A stretch of 64,000 bases of DNA from Pseudooceanicola sp. HF7. Its GTDB lineage: Bacteria > Pseudomonadota > Alphaproteobacteria > Rhodobacterales > Rhodobacteraceae. A program made the translations under genes and the position numbers. Shown here piece by piece: positions 8,210 through 16,692 of the stretch (the first letter of the stretch is position 1; each line of letters starts with the position of its first letter). The notes beneath the pieces were generated by a model. The model was not told the origin of the DNA and did no database searches. It worked only from the letters and a program-made list of their open reading frames with translations. The stretch covers positions 19,965-83,964 of the forward strand of contig NZ_JAATOW010000020.1 of NCBI RefSeq assembly GCF_011806405.1, in the 5' to 3' direction.

Positions 8210-9076
8210 GTGTATTTCGATAGCCTGCAAAGCTTTACCGCCCGGTCCCGGCCGATCCTGGCCAAGGGGCCGATCGCCATGATCTTCGCCGAGGACGAGG
8301 TTGAGCTGGACGCGACCCTGCGCCATCACCGCGAGGCAGGATTTGTGCAGTTGCTGCTGTTTGCTCCGGATGCCTTCAAGCTGGCCGAGGATCTTGAACC
8401 GGTCGTGACACGGATCCGCTACACGATGGCCCAGGACAATGCCCTGTCGAATGCGGTGAACGCGGTGAACCGCGCGGCGCCTGCGGGCACCTGGCTTTAC
8501 TATTGCTACAACGCCGAGTTCCTTTTCTATCCCTTCCGTGAAACCCGCACGGTGGGAGAGCTGCTGACCTTCCACACCGAAGAGCGCCGCGATGCGATGC
8601 TGACTTACGTCGTCGATATCTACGCCGATGACCTGGCCCGCTTCCCCAATGCGGTTTCCATCGACGATGCCTACCTGGACCGCTCCGGCTATTACGCGCT
8701 GGCCCGCAAGGATGAGAACGGCCACCCGCGGGAGCGTCAGCTGGATTTCTTCGGCGGCCTGCGCTGGCGGTTCGAGGAACACGTCCCGGCGCAACGGCGC
8801 AAGATCGACAGGATCTCTTTCTTCCGCGCCCGGCCCGACCTGCGCGTGCGTGAGGATTACACCTTTGATGACCAGGAGCTGAACACCTACTCCTGCCCCT
8901 GGCACCATAACCTGACCGCCTGCATCTGTTCCTTCCGCACCGCCAAGGCGCTGAAGAAGAACCCCGGCTCGCGGCAGCAGATCGGCAGCTACTACTGGTT
9001 CAATTCCGAAAAGTTCAAATGGAAAGAGAGAACGCTTCTGGACCTGGGCCTGATGGAGCCGGGGCAGTGGTTCTGA
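8210..9076 (+). CDS. Uncharacterised protein, possibly glycosyltransferase-2-like
   Basis: A 288-residue soluble protein beginning (V/M)YFDSLQSFTARSRPILAKG. The pattern of an N-terminal IAMIFAEDEVELDATLRHH segment followed by an acidic YVVDIYADDLARFP stretch resembles a GT-A fold with a DxD-like site. This is inference; I do not recognise the family with confidence. Two Cys-His rich segments (YSCPWHHNLTACICSF) are striking. The start is GTG 8210, preceded by GGAG with 6-nt spacing; ATG 8159 and TTG 8129 in the same frame lack one. It is divergent from miaB. Confidence 0.75.
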   Translation: MYFDSLQSFTARSRPILAKGPIAMIFAEDEVELDATLRHHREAGFVQLLLFAPDAFKLAEDLEPVVTRIRYTMAQDNALSNAVNAVNRAAPAGTWLYYCYNAEFLFYPFRETRTVGELLTFHTEERRDAMLTYVVDIYADDLARFPNAVSIDDAYLDRSGYYALARKDENGHPRERQLDFFGGLRWRFEEHVPAQRRKIDRISFFRARPDLRVREDYTFDDQELNTYSCPWHHNLTACICSFRTAKALKKNPGSRQQIGSYYWFNSEKFKWKERTLLDLGLMEPGQWF

Positions 9077-9208
9077 CCGGGCGTGGCGGGCGACGGCGCT
9101 CTCGATCCGATCGCTGATGTGATCTATCGCCCTCACGCCTGAGCACTCTGATTGAGCCTGGCTGAGCGGGGCTTGAAAGGCGCGCCTATTCGGCTTAGGC
9201 CAGTTTGC

Positions 9209-10114
9209 ATGACACAAGCACGTAAATCTCGCCCGCTTCTCGGCGTCTTCTGGATGCTGGTCACTGGGCTTCTCTTCGTGGGGGTGACCGCGCTTGTGAA
9301 GAGCCTTGGCACCACTCTTCCGGCCAGTGAGGCCGCCTTCCTGCGCTATGCGCTTGGACTGGCGCTTCTTCTGCCCCTGATCGGCAAGCTCTCAAGGCAG
9401 CATGTCACGCCGACGCAGTGGAAGCTGTTCGCGCTGCGGGGCGCGATCCATTCGGTAGGGGTCGCCCTGTGGTTCTTCGCCATGCCGCGGATCCCGCTCG
9501 CTGATGTGACGGCGATGAACTACCTATCGCCCATCCTGATTACCCTAGGCGCGGCGATCTTCCTGGGCGAGCGGCTTCACGCAAGGCGTATCGCGGCGGT
9601 CGTTGCTGGGCTGGTCGGGGCCGTGATCATCCTGCGGCCGGGCCTGCGTGAAATCGGGCCGGGGCACCTGGCCATGCTGGGCACGGCGACCACTTTCGCG
9701 GCTTCCTACATGATCTCGAAACGACTCTCGGACGAGGCCGATCCCGTGCTTATCGTGGCCATGCTGTCCGTGACTGTGGCCATCGGGCTTGCGCCAATGG
9801 CGATCCCGGTCTGGATCACGCCGGACCTGACCCAGGTTGCGGTGCTCTTCGGCGTGGCGATCCTGGCGACCGGTGCACATTACTGCATGACGCTGGCCTT
9901 CAAGGCGGCGCCGATGACCGTCACGCAGCCTGTGACCTTCCTGCAATTGGTCTGGTCCGTGCTCGTCGGCGCGCTGGTCTTCAACGAAGCGGTCGACCCT
10001 TTTGTCATCCTTGGGGGCACGCTGATCCTGTCGGCGGTGACCTTCATCACCTGGCGTGAGGCGGTGCTGAAGCGGCGGGAAATCACGCCACCGGCCGTGG
10101 CGACCAAGGTCTGA
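9209..10114 (+). CDS. EamA/DMT-family transporter
   Basis: A 301-residue inner-membrane protein with about ten hydrophobic segments in two EamA repeats, the layout of drug/metabolite transporters of the RhaT/YdcZ type. Typical features are LFVGVTALVKSLG near the N-terminus, the conserved MNYLSPILITLGAAIFLGERL at the end of the first repeat and the matching QLVWSVLVGALVFNE in the second. The substrate cannot be told. The start ATG 9209 (MTQARKSRPLLG) has no strong ribosome-binding site. It is a single gene with unrelated neighbours. Confidence 0.88.
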   Translation: MTQARKSRPLLGVFWMLVTGLLFVGVTALVKSLGTTLPASEAAFLRYALGLALLLPLIGKLSRQHVTPTQWKLFALRGAIHSVGVALWFFAMPRIPLADVTAMNYLSPILITLGAAIFLGERLHARRIAAVVAGLVGAVIILRPGLREIGPGHLAMLGTATTFAASYMISKRLSDEADPVLIVAMLSVTVAIGLAPMAIPVWITPDLTQVAVLFGVAILATGAHYCMTLAFKAAPMTVTQPVTFLQLVWSVLVGALVFNEAVDPFVILGGTLILSAVTFITWREAVLKRREITPPAVATKV

Positions 10115-10183
10115 GGGCTGGCCTTGCTGGCTGCCCGGCTGCCCTTGGTGGACTTAGTGAAGCCGCGCGTTCCTGCGTTGCAT

Positions 10184-10225
10184 TTGATCCGGGTCAAGGT
10201 GGTCCCGCGAAGCCCGCGCTAGCGT
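10184..10225 (+). promoter_or_regulatory. FNR/FnrL-type box and promoter of the YdcH gene
   Basis: TTGATCCGGGTCAA (10184-10197) is a full match to the FNR/FnrL consensus TTGAYnnnnRTCAA. A -10-like TAGCGT lies at 10220-10225, giving an expected transcription start near 10232. The box centre would then be at -41.5, the standard class II activator position. The downstream gene starts at 10255. I infer oxygen- or redox-responsive activation by an FnrL/Dnr-type regulator. Confidence 0.7.
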
Positions 10226-10254
10226 CGGCGTGAAGACAGGAAAGGGAACCCCAG

Positions 10255-10506
10255 ATGTCTAACACGCCGCACCAGCTTCACGATGAATTCCCCGAATACG
10301 CCGATGCGCTGCACGCCCTGAAAGTCAGCGATGCACATTTCGCGCGCCTAGCGGAAGACTACCAGAACGTGAACGGTCAGATCCACCGGGCCGAGACCAA
10401 CATCGCCCCCGTGGAGGACCTGGCCATGATCGAGCTGCGCAAGCAGCGCGGCGCGCTCAAGGATCAGATCTTTGCCGCGCTCAAGGCAGCTCAGCCGACC
10501 TCGTAA
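10255..10506 (+). CDS. YdcH-family (DUF465) protein
   Basis: An 83-residue, mostly helical, charged protein of the DUF465/YdcH family, function unknown. The pattern LKVSDAHFARLAEDYQNVNGQIHRAE and the C-terminal LRKQRGALKDQIFAAL fit the family's helical hairpin. A good ribosome-binding site (AGGAAAGGGA) precedes ATG 10255. An FNR-type box lies 58 bp upstream, so expression may rise when oxygen falls. Its 3' end overlaps the convergent regulator gene by 16 bp. Confidence 0.88.
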   Translation: MSNTPHQLHDEFPEYADALHALKVSDAHFARLAEDYQNVNGQIHRAETNIAPVEDLAMIELRKQRGALKDQIFAALKAAQPTS

Positions 10507-11891
10507 GGCAGGGTGCCGCGGGCGTTGACGTCGATCGTCAGCTGCCGCTCAAGGGGCGGAACCGAGCGCTGGTGACAGCGCTCGCGTTCACAGATCCGAC
10601 AGGAGATCCCGATCGGCTCATAGGCCTTGGGATTGCCGATATCCAAGCCATCCGCATAGACCAGCTTGTCCGCATGGGCGACCTCGCAGCCAAGCGCGAT
10701 GGCGTAGCGGCGCACCGGCGCGCCCCAGTGGCCGCCGGATTTGCTGACGTCGCGGGCCAGGCTGACATAGCGCACGCCGTCGGGTGTCTCTGCAAGCTGG
10801 CGCAGGAACTGGCCAGGTGTCTCGAAGGCGCGGTGCACGTTCCAAAGCGGACAGGCCCCGCCGAAGCGCGCGAATTGCAGCCGCGTCGCAGAGTGGCGTT
10901 TCGTGATCGTGCCGGCCTGATCCACCCGCACGAAGAAGAAGGGCACGCCCTTCGCGCCCGGTCGCTGCAGGGTGGAAAGACGGTGCGCCACCTGTTCGAT
11001 GGAGGCGCCAAAGCGCATTGCCAGCACCTCCAGGTCATGGCGCTCTGCCTGCGCCGCCTCAAGGATCTTGCCGTAGGGCATCAGCGCCGCGCCGGCGAAG
11101 TAATTGGCCAGGCCGATCTTGGCGATGTCGCGCGAGGTGTCGGACTGGAACCGCGCCAGATCCAGCGTGGCGTCCAGCAGCTTGTCCTGCTGCAGAAGCG
11201 CCACCTGCAACAGCAGCTGGAAGGTCTGGGTTTCCGGCGTCGCGCGCAGCGAAAGCGTCAGGTGCTTCGCCTCCGGATCGTACCGGCGCAGTTGATCGCA
11301 ATCATCGAAACTGACCCGCACGCCAAGGCTGCCCAGGGCGGAAACGGCGCGGACGCGGATGTTGTTCTCATTGCGGACCGGACTTGCGAAATGCTCTGCC
11401 GCGCGGTCCACCGCATCGATGTAGTTGTCGCAGTAATGGAAGAAATCGCGCACCTCGTCCCAGGGGGAGGGGGTCGCGCGGGCATCTTCCCGGCCAAGCG
11501 CTTCGTCCAGGGAGGCAAGGCGTTCATGGGTCTGCCGGTAGGCCCGGTGCAGGTGCAGGAAGGCGCGGGCCAGGGCCGGCGCGTTGGAGGCCGTCAGGCG
11601 CAGGTCGGCCAGCGGCGGGTTGCTGTCTGCCAGAACCGGATCGGCCATCGCCTCGCGCATGTCGCTGACAAGGCGCTCGTGATCGCCGGTGGACAGCTCT
11701 GTCACATCGACGCCGAATTCCTGCGCCATGGCCAGCACAACAGAGGTGGAGACGGGCCTGTTGTTGTTCTCCATCTGGTTGAGATAGGGCAGGGAAATCG
11801 TGAGCTTGGCCGCGAAATCCTTTTGTGTCAGCCCCAGCCGCTGGCGAATTTCCCGAAGCTTCGCCCCGGCATAGAGTTTCTGAGCAGCCAT
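10491..11891 (-). CDS. pccR: Short-chain fatty acyl-CoA regulator, PccR-like (ScfR family)
   Basis: A 466-residue transcription factor. Residues 5-60 form an XRE-type helix-turn-helix (LTQKDFAAKLTISLPYLNQM). A long central region and a C-terminal DUF2083 part follow, ending in a Cys cluster SCRICERERCHQRS. This is the layout of ScfR regulators such as RamB and R. sphaeroides PccR, which senses propionyl-CoA status and controls propionyl-CoA carboxylase. Location beside pccB and the TTTGCAA motifs at its own and the pccB promoter support the name. Start ATG 11891 follows AGGTGGGGA; an in-frame TTG at 11915 is unlikely. Confidence 0.88.
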   Translation of the reverse strand: MAAQKLYAGAKLREIRQRLGLTQKDFAAKLTISLPYLNQMENNNRPVSTSVVLAMAQEFGVDVTELSTGDHERLVSDMREAMADPVLADSNPPLADLRLTASNAPALARAFLHLHRAYRQTHERLASLDEALGREDARATPSPWDEVRDFFHYCDNYIDAVDRAAEHFASPVRNENNIRVRAVSALGSLGVRVSFDDCDQLRRYDPEAKHLTLSLRATPETQTFQLLLQVALLQQDKLLDATLDLARFQSDTSRDIAKIGLANYFAGAALMPYGKILEAAQAERHDLEVLAMRFGASIEQVAHRLSTLQRPGAKGVPFFFVRVDQAGTITKRHSATRLQFARFGGACPLWNVHRAFETPGQFLRQLAETPDGVRYVSLARDVSKSGGHWGAPVRRYAIALGCEVAHADKLVYADGLDIGNPKAYEPIGISCRICERERCHQRSVPPLERQLTIDVNARGTLPYEVG

Positions 11892-11908
11892 TCCCCACCT
11901 GTCAGTGA

Positions 11909-11946
11909 TTTGCAACTTAGCCTTGCGGCAAGGCTAACTTTGCAAA
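11909..11946. promoter_or_regulatory. Operator cluster before pccR
   Basis: Between pccR and the MFS gene, TTTGCAAC (11909-11916) and TTTGCAAA (11939-11946) flank a perfect 21-bp palindrome at 11917-11937 with half-site TTAGCCTTGC. Its centre also reads CCTTGC-G-GCAAGG. TTTGCAA is the core of RamB/PccR-type sites, so autoregulation is likely. The start codon of pccR is 17 bp away, so bound protein would block its promoter or early transcript. Confidence 0.6.
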
Positions 11947-11994
11947 CCATGGTTAACAAGCGGTAAGGCAGGGCGGGGCGCGCCGTGAGCTGCC

Positions 11995-13212
11995 TCAGCT
12001 GCCCATCAACTTCCGCTCCCGGCGCTTCACGGCCGTGATGGCGATGATGCCGCCGACGCCGCAGAAGAACATCAGCCAGGTCAGCGGGAAATGCCCGGTA
12101 CCGGGGGCCAGCATGGACCCGGCAAGCGCGGAAAGGCATGCGCCGCCTCCGATCATCATGGCGCCGCCCAGCCCCGAGGCCGTGCCGGCAAGATGGGGGC
12201 GGACAGAGAGCATGCCGGTACTTGCGGCGGGGATGGTCATGCCATTGCCGATCCCGACAAAGACGATCGGCCCGAAGAAGGCCGCGTAGCCGGGGACGCC
12301 CGCATAGGCAAGCGTAAGGGAAAGCGCCATTCCGCCGGTGATGATGCAGCTGCCCAGAATGATCATCCGGTTCATGCCGATCTGCATGGTGAAACGCCCT
12401 GTGATCCCGTTGCCCACGAAATAGCCCAGCCCGGCGGCCGCATTCAGCAGGCCGAATTGCGCAGGCGACAGGCCGTAGACCTGGGTGGCAACGAAGGGCG
12501 CGCCGCCCAGGTAGGCGAAATAGGCCCCGGAAGACAGCGCCGCGGCCATGCAGTAACCCCAGAACCGCGGAGACGTCAGCAGCTCGGGGTATTCGGCGAA
12601 TTGGCGCAGGATCGACAGGCTGCTGGGTTTCGCCGTTTCGCCCAGGTCGATCCAAGTCAGGGCGAAGATGGCGCACCCGAAGATCAGCAGCAGCCAGAAA
12701 GAGGCCTGCCAGCCGAAGATATCGTCCAGCACACCGCCGATGGCCGGTGCGAACATCGGCACCATGGACATGCCCATGGTCACATATCCCATCGTGGCCG
12801 CGGCCTTGTCGCCTTCGAACATGTCGCGGACAGCGGCGCGTGAAAGTGCGGTGGCCGTGGCGATGCTGGCCTGGATGACGCGGAAGAAAAGGAAGGCCTT
12901 GAAGCTGGGCGCAAAGATGCAGCCAAGGGTCGCAACCAGGAAGATGGCGATGCTGATCAACAGGATGGGCCGCCGCCCGAAACGGTCTGCGAGGGGGCCG
13001 ATGAAGATCTGTAGTACGCCGCTGGCCGCCAGGTAGGTCGCCACGGACAGTTGGACCAACTGGTAGTCCGTGTCGAAATGCGCGGCGATCCCCGGCAGGG
13101 ATGGCAGGAAGACATTGACCGCCATGGCGGAGAGCCCTGCAAGCAGGACCAATGTGACCAGGTGCGGAGGCGTTCGGCCTGAAGCGCCGCCATGACGCGT
13201 AGTATTTTCCAT
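11995..13212 (-). CDS. Bcr/CflA-family MFS efflux transporter
   Basis: A 405-residue inner-membrane protein with about 12 hydrophobic segments. MFS motif A is present between TM2 and TM3 ([12 protein letters not shown]), and [22 protein letters not shown] fits the motif of the 12-TM drug:H+ antiporter family, Bcr/CflA branch. Substrate unknown. It is placed between pccR and pccB, divergent from pccB and sharing a 224-bp regulatory region rich in TTTGCAA motifs, so it may respond to PccR. Start ATG 13212. Confidence 0.88.
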   Translation of the reverse strand: MENTTRHGGASGRTPPHLVTLVLLAGLSAMAVNVFLPSLPGIAAHFDTDYQLVQLSVATYLAASGVLQIFIGPLADRFGRRPILLISIAIFLVATLGCIFAPSFKAFLFFRVIQASIATATALSRAAVRDMFEGDKAAATMGYVTMGMSMVPMFAPAIGGVLDDIFGWQASFWLLLIFGCAIFALTWIDLGETAKPSSLSILRQFAEYPELLTSPRFWGYCMAAALSSGAYFAYLGGAPFVATQVYGLSPAQFGLLNAAAGLGYFVGNGITGRFTMQIGMNRMIILGSCIITGGMALSLTLAYAGVPGYAAFFGPIVFVGIGNGMTIPAASTGMLSVRPHLAGTASGLGGAMMIGGGACLSALAGSMLAPGTGHFPLTWLMFFCGVGGIIAITAVKRRERKLMGS

Positions 13213-13263
13213 GGCAAACTGCTAATCGCGTGATGCGTGCATGTCCATGTGCGGCGCATACTC

Positions 13264-13319
13264 TTTGCAGTTTTGCAATTTGCAGAAATGGCTCTGCCAA
13301 TGGTTTGCAAATTTGCCCG
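13264..13319. promoter_or_regulatory. PccR-type operators at the pccB promoter
   Basis: Five TTTGC-cored elements lie close together: TTTGCAG (13264), TTTTGCAA (13271), TTTGCAG (13279), the perfect palindrome TTTGCAAA (13304-13311) and TTTGCCC (13312). Their cores are 7-8 bp apart within each group and 25 bp apart between groups. TTTGCAAA is the known PccR/RamB core. They sit in the 224-bp gap between the divergent MFS gene and pccB, whose start is 118 bp downstream. Confidence 0.65.
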
Positions 13320-13436
13320 ATTTCCCTTTGTGTCAGACCCTTCCCCGCCTATGGTCCCCCGGAATACCCCTGCCGGTGGTCCGGCCCGGGGCAAGATCCT
13401 CGACAGGCGCGATGGTTTCGCGGGAAGGAGACCGGC

Positions 13437-14969
<1,533 letters not shown>

Positions 14970-14984
14970 TCCCGGAAGATCCCG

Positions 14985-15344
14985 ATGGCACGCAACAGAT
15001 GGCACAGACTGGAAGAGGGCGGCGCGGTCACCGTGACCCGTGCCCTTCCCGTGCGCTTCGACCTTGAGGCAAAGGTGCGGCTGGCCGCGCCCGATCGGGT
15101 CTCTCGCACGGCCTTGGCGCACCAGGTCCGGCAGGATCTCTGGCGGCTGTTGCAGGACACGCGCGGGCTGAGTCCGGCGGTACAGGTGCGGCGGGATGGC
15201 CCCGAACTGGAAATCATCGCGGGCGGACGGCTTGCCCATGGGCGCGTGACGGCGCATGACCGCAGGCGGGCGCAGGCGCTGCTGGATGATCCAGAGCGCC
15301 GGGCCAGGTGGCTTGCCCATGCCGGGAGGCGCGCAGATGTCTGA
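14985..15344 (+). CDS. Conserved small hypothetical protein
   Basis: A 119-residue basic, Arg-rich soluble protein 15 bp after pccB, probably in the same transcript. It begins MARNRWHRLEEGGAVTVTR and ends with an Arg-rich helix (DRRRAQALLDDPERRARW). No motif I recognise. Start ATG 14985 has GGAAGATCCCG before it. Position between pccB and pccA suggests a link with the carboxylase, but nothing in the protein shows one. Confidence 0.6.
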   Translation: MARNRWHRLEEGGAVTVTRALPVRFDLEAKVRLAAPDRVSRTALAHQVRQDLWRLLQDTRGLSPAVQVRRDGPELEIIAGGRLAHGRVTAHDRRRAQALLDDPERRARWLAHAGRRADV

Positions 15345-15609
15345 TCGTCGCCCCGTCACCGTCACGCCGCGCGAGCGCGCGGCCTTCGAAACTTCGCCCC
15401 CGAACGGGGTGCGCACCGAGGGGATCGTTTCCCGAATGTCACTGGCTTTTCCGACGAATGCCGAATCTCCCGCCGTGATTGACGCTGTTGTGCGTGCAAT
15501 CAGCTTTTGCGGGACGCCACCCAAAGACCGTCCTGTCTCGCCCTTCCCGGCCCGCACTAACCAGGGTCCGGCCAGCACAAAGATCTGTTCCGGAGGTGCG
15601 CCATGCTGA
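15337..15609 (+). CDS. Possible small hypothetical protein
   Basis: A 90-codon frame starting MSDRRPVTVTPRERAAF at ATG 15337. Its start overlaps the stop of the preceding gene (ATGTCTGA) and is preceded by GGGAGGCG. The first third looks coding, but the rest has weak codon bias and no recognisable domain. The end overlaps the next start by 7 bp. It could instead be a spacer read open by chance. Confidence 0.35.
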   Translation: MSDRRPVTVTPRERAAFETSPPNGVRTEGIVSRMSLAFPTNAESPAVIDAVVRAISFCGTPPKDRPVSPFPARTNQGPASTKICSGGAPC

Positions 15610-15962
15610 AGCATCGCGGTTTCCCGGGGCGGCTTTCTGGAACGGATTTCCAATTCACCGTGCGTAGGGCGAACCCCAAGGGTGCCTCGCCTATCACCCG
15701 TCGTGAAAGGTACCGTGACCGCCGTGCGCCCGATCGCCGTGCAGACGAGGCCTTCATGGCGGCACTGTGGCAGCAATTCGGGGATGAACCTTTTGAGCGG
15801 GGCAACCTAGACGCGGGCCGGCTGAGCTGGCTTTTCGGCCGCGAGGTCCTTCCGGCCGAAGAACCCTTTGATCCGGAAAGCTACGAAGCCCTTCTGGTCA
15901 TTGACGAAAATGCGGCGCGCGCATCCTTTCCGGGCGCCTTCGAGGAGGACGACTGGGCATGA
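15603..15962 (+). CDS. Small hypothetical protein
   Basis: A 119-residue protein. The N-terminus is basic (RRERYRDRRAPDRRADE) and the C-terminal half acidic, ending in FPGAFEEDDWA. GGAGG lies 6 nt before ATG 15603, a strong ribosome-binding site. No family recognised. It is the last frame before a terminator at 16127-16169, so it probably ends the pccB transcript. Confidence 0.55.
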   Translation: MLKHRGFPGRLSGTDFQFTVRRANPKGASPITRRERYRDRRAPDRRADEAFMAALWQQFGDEPFERGNLDAGRLSWLFGREVLPAEEPFDPESYEALLVIDENAARASFPGAFEEDDWA

Positions 15963-16126
15963 ACATGCCGAGCTCCCGCAATCTTGAGCAGTATTCGGCC
16001 CAAGTTTCGGCCGGAGCGAAGTTGTGCTTTTGCACTCGGGGTTGCGGGTGCAGTTACGGCCCTGTCGCGTCGGATGTTCGGGGAACCGGGCCTTGGGCGC
16101 GTCACTACTGTTACCCTTCCCCTTCT
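15963..16126. other. Low-coding intergenic stretch
   Basis: This stretch opens the 382-bp gap 15963-16344. Open frames cross it, but their third-position GC is visibly lower than in neighbouring genes and none has a ribosome-binding site. I see no gene. The rest of the gap holds a terminator (16127-16169), a UUCG hairpin (16196-16223) and a -10-like TATAAA at 16256. Confidence 0.6.
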
Positions 16127-16169
16127 GGGCGGCTCGGCGTCCCCAAATTCCGACCGCCCAAATTTTTTT
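16127..16169 (+). terminator. Terminator of the pccB transcript
   Basis: GGGCGGcTCGG (16127-16137) pairs with CCGACCGCCC (16150-16159) with one bulged C, and is followed by AAATTTTTTT. It is a canonical rho-independent terminator in plus orientation, 164 bp after the last hypothetical gene. Confidence 0.75.
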
Positions 16170-16195
16170 CGAGCACCGAATCTTTCGCGGGTTTT

Positions 16196-16223
16196 CCGCC
16201 GACTCCCTTCGGGGAGGCGGCGG
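16196..16223. other. UUCG-capped hairpin
   Basis: CCGCCG and CGGCGG (6 bp), an A-G mismatch, then CTCCC and GGGAG (5 bp) close a TTCG tetraloop. No U-tract follows on either strand. It lies between the pccB terminator and the lipoprotein gene; it could be the 5' structure of that transcript or of a small RNA. Confidence 0.4.
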
Positions 16224-16344
16224 AAGCCTGCCGGGACTCGCGTGCGCGGACTTTCTATAAAGCCTTCTCTCGCCTATTCGTGGAACCAGCGCATGTTCCG
16301 TGCGTTGCTTCTCTCAGAAGCGATCAACATGAAGGTGTGAAGTC

Positions 16345-16551
16345 ATGCACAAGAAAAACTGGATCATCGCAGCCCTGTTCTGCACGGGCCTTGCAGCTTG
16401 CGGCCAAACCGTTGGCGAACAGGCCATCGTGGGCGGCGCTGTCGGCGCCGGCGCATCCGCCGCGACTGGCGGCAGCATGGGCTCCGGCGCTCTCGTCGGT
16501 GCCGCGGCGAACGTTGCCTATTGCCAGACCAACCCGAGCGCCTGCAACTAA
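16345..16551 (+). CDS. Small glycine-zipper lipoprotein
   Basis: A 68-residue predicted lipoprotein. After MHKKNWIIAALFCTG comes the lipobox LAAC with Cys19. The mature part is a Gly/Ala-rich zipper (IVGGAVGAGASAATGGSMG, then SGALVGAAANVAYC), which typically inserts in or spans a membrane. Two further Cys sit near the C-terminus. AAGGTG before ATG 16345 is a plausible ribosome-binding site. It has its own terminator, so it may be monocistronic. Role unknown. Confidence 0.82.
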   Translation: MHKKNWIIAALFCTGLAACGQTVGEQAIVGGAVGAGASAATGGSMGSGALVGAAANVAYCQTNPSACN

Positions 16552-16610
16552 GGCCCGGTTTCAACTGAATAATCGCACCGCCCTCCGTCGTGGGGGTGGT
16601 CGGGATGCAA

Positions 16611-16648
16611 CCCTCGCCGCGCTGTCGCGCGGCGGGGGTTTTGTTTTG
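16611..16648 (+). terminator. Lipoprotein gene terminator, just before pccA
   Basis: CCCTCGCCGCG (16611-16621) pairs with CGCGGCGGGGG (16628-16638), 11 bp with one G-U, and is followed by TTTTGTTTTG. Only 45 bp separate its end from the pccA start. Confidence 0.85.
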
Positions 16649-16692
16649 TCTGCCCTCCGGGTGGACCGGAATTCCTCTGGGGAAGGGACAGC

